The position numbers were made by a program, and so were the translations under genes. From the NCBI GenBank assembly GCA_947650365.1, contig CANTAL010000004.1, positions 310,001 to 374,000 on the forward strand: a DNA stretch of 64,000 bases, read 5' to 3'. Below the pieces are notes generated by a model, which saw only the letters and a program-made list of their open reading frames with translations, made no database searches and was not told the DNA's origin. This document shows positions 29,404 to 41,387 of the stretch, piece by piece. This DNA is from Chamaelirium japonicum. Taxonomy: Eukaryota > Streptophyta > Magnoliopsida > Liliales > Melanthiaceae. The first letter of the stretch is position 1, and each line of letters starts with the position of its first letter.

Positions 29404-32400
29404 GTACGATCTATTCTAATTCCTTCGTACGATCCATTCTAATTCATTCGTACGATCCATTCTAATTCATTCGTACGATCCATTCTAATTCATTCGTTCG
29501 ATCCATTCTAATTCATTCGCATGATTCATTCTAATTCATGCATACGATCCAATCTAATTCATTCATACGATCCATTCTAATTAATTCACACGAATGTATC
29601 CATTCTAATTCATTAGTACATGTATGAATGAATTAGAATGGATCGTACGAATGAATTAGAATGGATTGTATGAATGAATTAGAATGGATCGTGCGAATGA
29701 ATTAGAATGGATCGTATGAATGAATTAGAATGGATCGTATGAGTGAATTAGAATGGATACGAAGGAATTAGAATGGATTGTACGAAGGAATTAGAATGGA
29801 GAATGGATCGTGCGAATGAATTAGAATGGATCATACGAAGGAATTAGAATGGATCGTACGAATGAATTAGAATGGATCGTACAAATGAATTAGAATGGAT
29901 CGTACGAATGAATTAGAATGGATCGTACGAAGGAATTAGAATGGATCGTACGAATGAATTAGAATGGATCGTACGAAGGAATTAGAATGGATCGTATGAA
30001 GGAATTAGAATGGATAGTACGAATGAATTAGAATGGATACCTTCGTGCAAATGAATTAGGATGGATCGTACGAATGAGTAAGAATGGATCGTACGAATGA
30101 AATAGAATGGATCGTATGAATGAATTAGAATGGATCGTGCGAATGAATTAGAATGGATCGTACGAATGAATTAGAATGGATACATTCGTGCGAATGAATT
30201 AGAATGGATCATATGAATGAATTAGAATCGATCGTACGAATGAATTAGAATGGATCCTGCGAATGAATTAGAATGGATCGTGCGAATGAAGTAGAATAGA
30301 TTGTGCGAATGGATTAGAATGGATCATACGATTGAGTAAGAAAGGATTGTACGACTGAATTAGAATGAATTATAATGGATTCATTCGTGCGAATGAATTA
30401 GAATGGATCATACGATTGAGTAAGAATGGATTGTACGAATGAAATAGAATAGATCGTACGAATGAATTAGAATGGATCATGCTAATGAATTAGAATTGAT
30501 TGTACGAATGAATTAGAATAGATTGTGCGAATGAATTAAAATGGATCGTATAAATGAATTAGAATGGATAGTATGAATGAATTAGAATGGATCGTGCGAA
30601 TGAATTAAAATGGATCGTATGAATGAAATAGAATGGATCGTATGAATTAGAATGGATCGTACGAATGAAATAGAATTGATCGTACGAATGAATTAGAATA
30701 GATTGTGCGAATGGATTAGAATGGATCATACGATTGAGTAAGAAAGGATTGTACGAATGAAATAGAATAGATCGTACGAATGAATTAGAATGGATCATAT
30801 GAATGAATTAGAATGGATCGTACAAATGAATTAGAATGGATCATACGAATGAATTAGAATGGATACATTCGTGTGAATGAATTAGAATGGATCGTATGAA
30901 TGAATTAGAATCGATCGTACGAATGAATTAGAATGGATCATGCGAATGAATTAGAATGGATCGTGCGAATGAATTAGAATGGATCGTACGAATAAAATAG
31001 AATGGATTGTACGAATGAGATAAAATGGATCGTACGAATGAATTAGAATGGATACATTCTTGCGAATGAATTAGAATGGATCATACGAATGAATTAGAAT
31101 GGATTCATTCGTGCAAATGAATTAGAATGGATCATACGAATGAGTAAGAATGGATCGTACGAATGAATTAGAATGGATTGAATTAGAATGAATCGTACGA
31201 ATGAATTAGAATGGATCGTACGAATGAATTAGAATGGATCGTACGAATGAATTAGAATGGATTGAATTAGAATGAATCGTACGAATGAATTAGAATGACT
31301 CATACCGTACGAATGAATTATAATGAATCATACGAAGGAATTAGAATGGATCGTACGAATGAATTAGAATGGATCTTACGAATGAATTAGAATGGATCGT
31401 ACGAAGGAATTAGAATGGATCGTACGAAGGAATTAGAATGGATAGTAGGAATGAATTAGAACGGATACCTTCATGCAAATGAATTAGAATGGATCGTACG
31501 ATTGAGTAAGAATGGATCGTACGAATGAAATAGAATGGATCGTATGAATGAATTAGAATGGATCGTATGAATGAATTAGAATGGATAAATTCGTGCGAAT
31601 CCATTCTATTTCATTCGTACGATCCATTCTAATTCATTCGCACGATCCATTCTAATTCATTCATACGATCCATTCTAATTCCTTCGTACGATCCATTCTA
31701 ATTCATTCGTACGATCCATTCCAATTCATTCGCATGATCCATTCTAATTCATGCATACGATCCATTCTAATTCATTCGTACGATCCATTCTAATTCATTC
31801 GTACGATTCATTCTAATTCATTCGTACGATTCATTCTAATTCAATCCATTCTAATTCATTCACACGATCCATTCTAATTCATTCACACGATCCATTCTAA
31901 TTTATTCATACGATCCATTCTATTTCATTCATACGATCCATTCTTACTCATTCGTACGATCCATTCTAATTCATTTGCACGAAGGTATCCATTCTAATTC
32001 ATACGTACTATCCATTCTAATTCCTTCGTACGATCCATTCTAATTCCTTCGTACGATCCATTCGGATACAATCGTGCGAATCCATTCTATTTCATTCGTA
32101 CGATCCATTCTAATTCATTCGCACGATCCATTCTAATTCATTCATACGATCCATTCTAATTCATTCGTACGATCCATTCTAATTCATTCGTACGATCCAT
32201 TCTAATTCATTCGCACAATCTATTCTAATTCATTCGTACGATCCATTCTAATTCATTCGTACGATCCATTCTAATTCATTCGCACAATCTTTTCTAATTC
32301 ATTCGTACGATCCATTCTAATTCATTCGCATGATCCATTCTAATTCATTCATACGAATCCATTCTATTTCATTCGTACGATCTATTCTATTTCATTCGTA

Positions 32401-34125
32401 CAATCTATTCTAATTCATTCATACGATCCATTCTAATTCATTCGTACGATCCATTCTAATTCATTCGCACGATCCATTCTAATTCATTCATACGATCCAT
32501 TCTAATTCATTCGCACGATCCATTCTAATTCATTCATACGATCCATTCTAATTTATTCGCACGATCCATTCTAATTCATTCGTACGATCCATTCTACGAT
32601 CCATTCTAATTCATTCGTACGTTCCATTCTAATTCATTAGCACAATCTATTCTAATTCATTCGTACGATCCATTCTTATTCATTCGTACAATCTATTCTA
32701 ATTCATTCGTATGATCCATTCTAATTCAATCCATTCTAATTCATTCGTACGATCCATTCTAATTCATTCGTACGATCCATTCTAATTCATTCGTACGATC
32801 CATTCTAATTCATTCGTTCGATCCATTCGTTCGATCCATTCGTATTCATTCGTTCGATCCATTCGTATTCATTCGTACGATCCATTCTAATTCATTCGCA
32901 CGATCCATTCTAATTCATGCATACAATCCATTCTAATTCATTCATACGATCTATTCTATTTCATTCGTACAATCCATTCTAATTCATTCGTACGATCCAT
33001 TCTAATTCATTCGTACGATCCATTCTAATTCCTTCGTAAGATCCATTCTAATTCATTCGTACGGTATGATTCATTCTAATTCATTCGTACGATTCATTCT
33101 AATTCAATCCATTCTAATTCATTCATACGATCCATTCTAATTCATTCGTACGAATGAATTAAAATGGATCGTATGAATGAATTAGAATGAATCGTGCGAA
33201 TGGATTAGAATGGATCGTGCGAATGAAATAGAATGGATCGTACGAATGAATTAGAATGGATTGAATTAGAATGAATCGTACGAATGAATTAGAATGGATC
33301 GTACGAATGAATTAGAATGGATCGTACGAATGAATTAGAATGGATTGAATTAGAATGGATCGTACGATAAGAATGGATCGTACGAAGGAATTAGAATGGA
33401 TCGTACGAAGGAATTAGAATGGATAGTACGAATGAATTAGAATGGATACCTTCGTGCAAATGAATTAGAATGGATCAAACGAATGAGTAAGAATGGATCG
33501 TACGAATGAAATAGAATGGATCGTATGAATGAATTAGAATGGATCGTGCGAATGAATTAGAATGGATCGTACGAATGAATTAGAATAGATTGTGCGAATG
33601 AATTAGAATGGATCGTACGAATGAATTAGAATGGATCGTACGAATGAATTAGAATGGATCGTATGAATGAATTAGAATGGATCATGCAAATGAATTAGAA
33701 TGGATCGTACGAATGAAATAGAATGGATTCGCACAAATGTATCCATTCTAATTCATTCGTACGATCCATTCTAATTTATTCGCACGATCCATTCTAATTC
33801 ATTCATACGATCCATTCTAATTCATTCGTACAATCCATTCTAATTCATTCGTACGATCCATTCTAATTCATTCGCACAATCTATTCTAATTAATTCGTAC
33901 GATCCATTCTAATTCATTCGCACGATCCATTCTAATTCATTCATACGATCCATTCTATTTCATTCGTACGATCCATTCTTACTCATTCGTACGATCCATT
34001 CTAATTCATTTGCACGAAGGTATCCATTCTAATTCATTCGTACTATCCATTCTAATTCATTCGCACGATCCATTCTAATTCATTCATACGATCCATTCTA
34101 TTTCATTCGTACGATCCATTCTAAT
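29404..34125. repeat. ~4.8-kb segmental duplication, copy 2
   Basis: Same block order as copy 1: reverse to 29617, forward 29618-31598, reverse 31599-33150 (inverted patch at 32063), forward 33151-33729, reverse onward. Relative to copy 1 it gained one 15-bp short monomer near 31820 and differs by a net loss near 32820, where CCATTCGTTCGATCC is locally repeated. Confidence 0.92.
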
Positions 34126-34805
34126 TCATTCGCACGATCCATTCTAATTCATTCATACGATCCATTCTAATTCATTCGTACGATCCATTCTAATTCATTC
34201 GTACGATCCATTCTAATTCATTCGCACAATCTATTCTAATTCATTCGTACGATCCATTCTAATTCATTCGCACGATCCATTCTAATTCATTCATACGATC
34301 CATACTAATTCATTCGTACGATCCATTCTAATTCATTCGTATTAGAATGGATTGTACGAATGAATTAGAATGGATTGTACGAATGAATTAGAATGGATAC
34401 ATTCGTGCGAATCCATTCTATTTCATTCGTACGATCCATTCTAATTCATTCGCACGATCCATTCTAATTCATTCATACGATCCATTCTAATTCATTCGTA
34501 CGATCCATTCTAATTCATTCGTACAATCCTATGATCCATTCTAATCCATTCGCACAGTCTACTCTAATTCATTCGTACGATCCATTCTATTTCATTTGCA
34601 CGAAGGTATCCATTCTAATTCATACAATCCATTCTTATTTATTCATACGATCCAATCTAATTCATTCATACGATCCATTCTAATTCATTCGCACGAATGT
34701 ATCCATTCTAATTCATTCGTACGATCTATTCTAATTCATTTGTATGAATGTATCCACTCTAATTCATTCATACGATCCATTCTAATTCCTTCGTATGATC
34801 CATTC
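34126..34805. repeat. Mosaic satellite, 34126-34805
   Basis: Reverse with one short forward patch at 34344-34409 that ends in GGATACATTCGTGCGAATCC (34395). The stretch 34545-34790 resembles 23190-23400. Nothing but satellite is present. Confidence 0.85.
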
Positions 34806-34960
34806 TAATTCATTCGTACGGTATGATTCATTCTAATTCATTCGTACGATTCATTCTAATTCAATCCATTCTAATTCATTCATACGATCCATTCTAATTC
34901 ATTCGTACGAATGAATTAGAATGGATCGTATGAATGAATTAGAATGGATCGTGCGAATGA

Positions 34961-34965
34961 ATTAG
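34961..34965. repeat. Target-site duplication ATTAG, left
   Basis: Five bases directly before the TG end of the 858-bp LTR, repeated after its CA end. They are part of the satellite monomer (GAATTAG). The unoccupied ATTAG is found at 28408-28412 and 33204-33208 in the paralogous copies. Confidence 0.93.
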
Positions 34966-35367
34966 TGTGGGGGAAAATCTTCGTGCCGACCCGAAGACCC
35001 TCGCAGCACCAGTCAATTGAAGTTGAAGTTGACGTCGAAGATCATTGATCGATCTGTTGTTGCAGTTGATGCTTTTGATATGTAAACAGAAGAATGCAAT
35101 CAGAGAAATTATGACACGAGATGTGATTTCGGAGTTCAGCCGAAGCCTACGTCTCCGTGCTATAGGGAGCAACCCGAATTTACTAACACTTCAGTTGAAG
35201 TGACCTCGACAGACCGAGTGTCACTGAAAACCCTCTGATCTTTTCGAAGGAGAGAAGAAGATCAAAGAGAGACGGTAGATCGGAAGTTAGAAATCCCAGA
35301 GCTCTGGTTTTTCAGAACTGAGAATTCGATCTCTTCTGAATCGATCCATTTACATTCGAAGGCTCTG

Positions 35368-35377
35368 CTATTTATAG
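35368..35377 (-). promoter_or_regulatory. Probable LTR TATA box
   Basis: CTATAAATAG on the minus strand, followed by CAGAGCC. This is the usual plant TATA form and divides the LTR into a U3 of about 446 bp (35378-35823) and an R/U5 of about 400 bp. Confidence 0.7.
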
Positions 35378-35438
35378 ACATTCCGGGTGGCGAATGGCGG
35401 TTTCTGCTGTAATATCCGGGGATCCTCCAGGTAAAGCT

Positions 35439-35795
35439 GCGGGCCCCGCGGTTGCCTTCGGGAACCCACCAGGCAGGGCCGATGGGTCCCGCCGTAGTCC
35501 TTGTGGGCCCACCAGGCAGGGCCGGTGGGTCCCGCGGTAGTCTTCGTGGGCCCACCAGGCAGGGCCGGTGGGTCCCGCGGTAGCCTTCGTGGGCCCACCA
35601 GGCAGGGCCGGTGGGTCCCGCGGTAGCCTTCGTGGGCCCACCAGGCAGGGCCGGTGGGTCCCGCGGTAGCCTTCGTGGGCCCACCAGGCAGGGCCGGTGG
35701 GTCCCGCGGTAGCCTTCGTGGGCCCACCAGGCAGGGCCGGTGGGTCCCGCGGTAGCCTTCGTGGGCCCACCAGGCAGGGCCGGTGGGTCCCGTGG
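35439..35795. repeat. 43-bp G+C-rich minisatellite inside the LTR U3
   Basis: The core CCACCAGGCAGGGCC occurs eight times at exact 43-bp spacing (35466, 35509, 35552, 35595, 35638, 35681, 35724, 35767). Copies toward the right are almost identical and those toward 35440 are degenerate. Because 43 is not a multiple of three and no frame meets a stop, long G/P/T/A-rich open frames arise here on the minus strand. They are not evidence of a protein. Confidence 0.95.
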
Positions 35796-35823
35796 TGGAT
35801 TTTTGCCAAAATTTGCACCCACA

Positions 35824-35828
35824 ATTAG
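35824..35828. repeat. Target-site duplication ATTAG, right
   Basis: Second copy of the 5-bp duplication. The satellite resumes in phase immediately after it. Confidence 0.93.
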
Positions 35829-36332
35829 AATGGATCGTGCGAATGAAATAGAATGGATCGTACGAATGAATTAGAATGGATTGAATTAGAATGAATTGTA
35901 CGAATAAATTAGAATGGATCGTACGAATGAATTAGAATGGATCGTACGAATGAATTAGAATGGATTGAATTAGAATGGATCGTACGATAAGAATGGATCG
36001 TACGAACGAATTAGAATGGATCGTACGAAGAAATTAGAATGGATAGTACGAATGAATTAGAATGGATACCTTCGTGCAAATGAATTAGAATGGATCGTAC
36101 GAATGAGTAAGAATGGATCGTACGAATGAAATAGAATGGATCGTATGAATGAATTAGAATGGATCGTGCGAATGAATTAGAATGGATCGTATGAATGAAT
36201 TAGAATAGATTGTACGAATGAATTAGAATGGATCGTACGAATGAATTAGAATGGATCGTACGAATGAATTAGAATGGATCGTATGAATGAATTAGAATGG
36301 ATCGTACGAATGAAATAGAATGGATTCGCACG

Positions 36333-38121
36333 AATGTATCCATTCTAATTCATTCGTACGATCCATTCTAATTCTTTCGTATGATCTATTCTAATTCATT
36401 CGCATGATCCATTCTAATTCCTTCGTACGATCAATTTTAATTCATTCGCACGATCCATTCTAATTCATTCATACGATCCATTTTAATTCATTCGTACGAT
36501 CCACTCTAATTTCTTCGTATGATCTATTCTAATTCCTTCGTATGATCCATTCTAATTCATTCGCACGATCCATTCTAATTCATTCATACGATCCAGTCTA
36601 ATTCATTCGTACGATCCATTCTAATTCATTCGTACGATCCATTCTAATTCATTCGCACAATCTATTCTAATTCATTCGTACGATCCATTCTAATTCATTC
36701 GCACGATCCATTCTAATTCATTCGCACAATCTATTCTAATTCATTCGCACGATCCATTCTAATTCATTCGCACGATCCATTCTAATTCATTCTTACGATC
36801 CATTCTAATTCATTCGTACGATCCATTCTAATTCATTCGTACGATCCATTCTAATTCATTACTACGATCAATTCTAATTCATTCGTACGATCCATTCTAA
36901 TTCCTTCGTATGATCCATTCTAATTTATTCGCACGATCCATTCTAATTCATTCGTACGATCCATTCTATTTCATTCGTACGATCCATGCTAATTCATTCG
37001 TACGAATGTATCCATTCTAATTCATTCGTACGATCCATTCTAATTCATTTATACGAATGTATCCACTCTAATTCATTCATTCGATCCATTCTAATTCATT
37101 CGCACGAATGTATCCATTCCAATTCATTCGTACGATCCATTCTAATTCATTCGCACAATGAATTAGAATGGATCGTACGAATGAATTAGAATAGATTGTG
37201 CGAATGAATTAGAATGGATCATACAAACGAATTAGAATGGATCGTACGAATGAAATAGAATAGATTGTACGAATGAAATAGAATGGATTCGTATGAATGA
37301 ATTAGAATGGATCGTGCGAATGAATTAGAATGGATCGTACTTATGAATTAGAATGGATCGTACGAATGAATTAGAATGGATCCATTCGATCCAGATCCAT
37401 TCTAATTCATTCGTACTATCCATTCGAATTCCTTCGTACGATCCATTCTAATTCATTCGCACGATCCATTCTAATTCATTCGTATGATCCATTCTAATTC
37501 ATTCATACGATCCATTCTAATTTATTCGCACGATCCATTCTAATTCATTCATACGATCCATTCTAATTCATTCATATGATCCATTCTAATTCCTTCGTAC
37601 GATCCATTCTATTTCATTCGTACGATCCATTCTAATTCATTCATACGATCCTTTCGTATCCATTCTAATTCATTCGTACGATCCATTCTAATTCATTCGT
37701 ATGATCCATTCTAATTCCTTTGTACGATCCATTCTAATTCATTCGTACGATCCATTCTAATTCATTCGCACGATCCATTCTAATTCATTCATACGATCCA
37801 TTCTAATTCATTCGTACGATCTATTCTATTTCATTCATACAATCCATTCTTACTCAATCGTATGATCCATTCTAATCCATTCGCACAATCTATTCTAATT
37901 CATTCGTACGATCCATTCTATTTCATTCGTACGATCCATTCTATTTCATTCGTATGATCCATTCTAATTCATTCGTACAATCCATTCTAATTCATTCGTA
38001 CGATCCTTTCTAATTCATTCATACGATCCATTCTATTTCATTCGTACGATCCATTCTTACTCATTCGTACGATCCATCCTAATTCATTTGCACGAAGGTA
38101 TCCATTCTAATTCATCCGTAC
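36333..38121. repeat. Mosaic satellite, 36333-38121
   Basis: Reverse 36333-37155, forward 37156-37382, reverse 37383 up to the LTR. The forward-to-reverse switch near 37382 (GGATCCATTCGATCCAGATCC) is a relative of the ACACGATCCAGATCC junction. The last monomers before the LTR are a GAAGGTATCC module. Confidence 0.9.
38117..38121. repeat. Target-site duplication CGTAC, left
   Basis: CGTAC directly precedes the TGTCACGCCC end. It is the palindromic part of the satellite monomer. Confidence 0.93.
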
Positions 38122-40446
38122 TGTCACGCCCCAGAAATCTGGAGACCGATCTCTGGGTGTGAGGATAGGAAGGGGGTGAAGGGTTGGGTTAAGATTAAAG
38201 TACTACATCAATTTAGGAGCCTCATAGCTTATTTCTATATGTTTTCTTTTAGTATTCGTGGCACGTCGGTGCCATTACACGTTAACAGGATTTCCCGCTA
38301 AGGGAGCATGATGCTATGCTCTAGCCTCCGACGGCGAGCCAAGTAGCCTCACTCACTCTACCACTCACAAAGGCTAGTCTGGTGGTCCTATCTATAGGAT
38401 TAACCCGTTAGGCCATCTATATCTCCTTATAATTTAAGTTGATCTGTTCTAAGCATGGGCCTTGAGGAGAGGCCTACCAAGATGGGTTTTACAGCTAGAT
38501 CATTGCAACTACGATCTATACTAACAATACCACAGGCTAAACTAAACCGAACAATATTCTTATTCTGATATCCATAATACAGTCCCAATAAATACAACAT
38601 AAGGCCTACAAAGGACTACTACAAAAAGAAAACTACAGCTACTAACTCTGCTACTACCACTACTCCGCAGCTGCCACCCGTACTCTAGCTCTGGTACCAC
38701 TCTGCAAGAAGGTCTACTCGTGGAAAGAGTAGTGCCCCAAACGGGGTCAGTCCAAACCACTGACTGGCAAGTAAACCCCCGCTCTAAGGGGTGAGTGTGT
38801 GCGAGGGTGTCTTTAAAATAAGATAAATTATAACGAGATCAAAGAGAGCGATAATATAGCTTAATAAGAAACAATCTGAGAGAAAAATGTTATGAACTAC
38901 CACTCAGCTACTGGCTTTTCAACTCCCATTCGATATTTCATTCAACTCTTAATTATAATATGTTTAGAGACACGCTATAATAATTTCCAATAGTATATGC
39001 CATAGTACTAACCCCATATCATACATAGTAGAAATACAGTGTTTGATCGTTTTCAATCATCCAGCAAGCACGGGTCTCAACAAGAGTGTTAATCGACAAC
39101 ATTAAGAATTTTGCCATGCAATTCTAATTAAATAATGTCAAACCCAATATGCCACCATAGCCCAATATTAATCATCCTACCACTCATGGTTATGTCATAC
39201 AATATATGATGAATCATTTGCAAATATCACAAATTATGCATACGAAAACATAATTCGAAAATAACCTCAGAGCAAGTGAATACTTGCCTCGGTCAGGGCA
39301 ATGACTATCTCGCACGGAATCCCAATTTCCAAATTATCACAATTAGCCTAGACTCCTGGCACATGCAGGGAAGGCTTCATAAGTACCACTAATGTGAAGG
39401 TAAAAGTAAAATCAAGACAGTCAAATAGATTAGAAGGTTTTGTGGGTCTCAATGTTTAGTGGCAATAGGTCGGTAATTAAAACTGGACCGACATAGCTGA
39501 TTGGTCACGAATGGCTCCCCTAACAATCAGTAAAGAACCAAGGTCTGGAAATAGTGTGAGAAGACAGGGTTTAATGCAAGGAATCCATTGTCACTAGTTT
39601 CACACGAATCGGGCCACGAATATGCCAGATATCGTAAAAACACATATTTCGATGTAAGAGTTGGGTCTGGTTTGATCTAGTCTGAATGGACCCTATCCTA
39701 TCCAAGTAGCATAAGACCTGATTCTTTGGGTCTGGTTATGGCTGGACTAATCGGATCTAAGATTGGATTAGGTTGGATCCAATGGGTATAACTCAAATAA
39801 ATCTCAAACAATCAAAGTGCCACTATGTATAAAGAGGGTGATTTTATACTAGGAAAACAATCCCCATAATTACCTGTAAATCCCTAGTTCCTTATTTCAA
39901 TCAGGAAAAGCTAGTGAGTCAGAGTTTTCTTTGAAAACTCCTAACCGGTCATGAGGATTCAGTTTGTTGGTTGTTTGGCCGGTCAAATTGCATCTCTGCA
40001 AGCATTGGCTACTGTCAATGGCGGCAGATCCGAACCGCATAGCGGTGGCCATAAGACTCCGGCTGGATGCACTAGACACGAGAAGAGGTGCATAGGAACC
40101 GGATTACGTCCCGCAAGTATTGGTGGTGTGTGCGTGTGTGGTGGCGACATGGCCGGCGCAATGTTGTTGGATGAGGTGGTCCCGGCAAGTGGCAGGGCCA
40201 CATGTGGTGGTGCATGCATGGCTGGGCCGCCGGCATGGGTGCAGGTGTGCGTGGTGTAGTGTGGGCTCAAGGGGAAATAGAGGATGGAGAATGGCTCACC
40301 TCGGGACCGAAGAAAGGACCAGAGGATGGAGAACTACACTGGATCGATGCTGGGCTACTTCAGATGGGGTATGGCTGTACAAAGGAAGGATAGGAGGGTG
40401 TCGGCACCGTCACTTTCCTCTTCCATTCCTCTCTAACTCCCCGTCT

Positions 40447-40447
<1 letters not shown>

Positions 40448-40511
<64 letters not shown>
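40448..40511. repeat. Compound (CT)n(AC)n microsatellite in the 3.26-kb LTR
   Basis: About 17 CT units (40448-40482) run into about 14 CA units (to 40511). The run creates an S/L then T/H peptide repeat in one frame, which is an artefact. Confidence 0.97.
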
Positions 40512-40512
<1 letters not shown>

Positions 40513-40745
40513 ACCCACCTCATGGGGATGGAGTGAAGCTGGGGTTAATAAAGGGAAAGGTTGAGAGTGGCAGCTGGGTGTGAATGCATGGGATAGGATG
40601 CGGCTGTCAACTATTAGGCGGAAAACATAGGTACGTCATGATCTGTGGGATGGGATGTGCCCGATCCCACCCCATAAATGTGAGACCTTTATTTTCAACC
40701 CTTGATCTGCCAAGCATGATGAGCATGACAAATAAACATGGCATC

Positions 40746-40829
40746 GAATCGCGACGTCTCGTTGCAATCGATCGGGGGGCCGAGTGTGAATCGCGACGTC
40801 TCGTTGCAATCGATCGGGGGGCTGAGTGT
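40746..40829. repeat. 42-bp tandem duplication in the 3.26-kb LTR
   Basis: Two copies (40746-40787 and 40788-40829), each with CGCGACGTCTCGTTGC and ATCGATCGGGGGG. They differ by about one base, so this is a recent local duplication. Confidence 0.95.
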
Positions 40830-40880
40830 GATTCACTTGTCTGATCCGGAAGCAACAGACAACTATGACTTGAACAAGAA

Positions 40881-40892
40881 GATTTATTTATA
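40881..40892 (-). promoter_or_regulatory. Candidate LTR TATA box
   Basis: The minus strand reads TATAAATAAATC about 490 bp inside the presumed 5' end of the LTR. A second candidate, GTATAAAATC, lies near 39842-39851. I cannot tell which, if either, is used. Confidence 0.3.
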
Positions 40893-41085
40893 GAAAGACC
40901 ACAATTAAGTGTGTGAATTGAACGATAATTTCCCTCAAGTCAAGTAAGAGTGAGCTGTAATTGGCATAACTACATTTGCATCGACCACAATTTTACTATG
41001 CTACGGTTCGAACCCACATCTTGTTGCGTCGCGTCGGGCCGACACCGTGAGTATCAAGTCCAACTGATTCTCAATCTTCAGTCAA

Positions 41086-41088
<3 letters not shown>

Positions 41089-41124
<36 letters not shown>
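41089..41124. repeat. (AT)18 microsatellite in the 3.26-kb LTR
   Basis: Perfect alternating AT run of 36 bp in the presumed U3 part. Confidence 0.97.
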
Positions 41125-41127
<3 letters not shown>

Positions 41128-41382
41128 AAAGATAGCCAATCAACATGTTATTATTCAAATTAAAAATGTACCCCACGCACAGATGTACATAATAATTCCC
41201 ATTTCCAAATATTACTCCCGTCACCTCGTGACTCGGACCCGGGACTCCTGGCTAGTTCACCACACATTATACCCATAAAATTATGCCACACAAACACATT
41301 TATTTAATTTAGGATTATTCGTCCAAAAAAATTCTGGGGTTGCCCTTAGCCAAATTTAAGTTTGGAAAAATCGGGTATTACA

Positions 41383-41387
41383 CGTAC
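41383..41387. repeat. Target-site duplication CGTAC, right
   Basis: CGTAC follows GGTATTACA directly, and the reverse satellite continues in phase with GATCCATTC. Confidence 0.93.

Larger units (their letters stand above)
34966..35823 (-). mobile_element. Solo LTR of a Ty3/gypsy-type retrotransposon (Tat-like, tentative)
   Basis: A non-satellite insert starting TGTGGGGG and ending GCACCCACA, so it has TG...CA ends with a short inverted repeat. It is flanked by the 5-bp target duplication ATTAG (34961-34965 and 35824-35828). Read on the minus strand it has the layout of a plant LTR: a U3 with a 43-bp minisatellite, a TATA box (CTATAAATAG) about 450 bp in, then R/U5 ending in GATTTTCCCCCACA. 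No internal coding region and no second LTR are present, so it is a solo LTR left by LTR-LTR recombination. The perfect target duplication and the empty paralogous sites point to a fairly recent insertion. The lineage name is from general LTR appearance only. Confidence 0.9.
34806..36360. repeat. Partial third copy of the 4.8-kb duplication, split by an LTR
   Basis: Matches the last third of copies 1 and 2. ACGGTATGAT lies at 28265, 33061 and 34818. After removing the 858-bp LTR and one 5-bp target copy the register is unbroken: GATACCTTCGTGC lies at 33445 and 36065, a shift of 2620 bp against 1757 bp upstream of the LTR, a difference of exactly 863 bp. One monomer is missing before the switch at 36322, and similarity ends near 36360. 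Confidence 0.9.
38122..41382 (-). mobile_element. Long solo LTR of a Ty3/gypsy element (Tekay/Del chromovirus-like)
   Basis: A 3261-bp non-satellite insert running from TGTCACGCCCC to CGGGTATTACA, flanked by perfect 5-bp target duplications (CGTAC). On the minus strand it begins TGTAATACCC and ends GGGGCGTGACA. In plant chromoviruses of the Tekay/Del group, that terminus normally precedes the primer-binding site, and LTRs of several kb are usual in that group (established knowledge). No gag or pol sequence, primer-binding site or second LTR is visible, so I read it as a solo LTR. A whole non-autonomous element cannot be excluded. It contains microsatellites and a 42-bp tandem duplication. The few open frames of 60-140 codons are low-complexity or overlapping on both strands and unlike known proteins. 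Intact target duplications suggest modest age; a single LTR cannot be dated by LTR divergence. Confidence 0.87.

Noticed and set aside
34939-35172. Minus-strand frame of 77 codons at the LTR edge
   Set aside because: It covers the LTR R/U5 part and runs into satellite, ending at the usual DPF stop; this is a chance frame.
35262-35824. Three long overlapping minus-strand frames rich in Gly, Pro, Thr and Ala
   Set aside because: They are the three readings of the 43-bp minisatellite in the LTR, which has no stop codon in any frame.
41005-41015. GGTTCGAACCC, resembling a tRNA or SINE B box
   Set aside because: No matching A box or cloverleaf could be found at the right distance, and the site lies inside the LTR.
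38560-41135. Several frames of 60-140 codons inside the 3.26-kb LTR
   Set aside because: They overlap one another on both strands, run through CT/AC and AT microsatellites or the 42-bp duplication, and show no gag, protease, reverse transcriptase or integrase motif.
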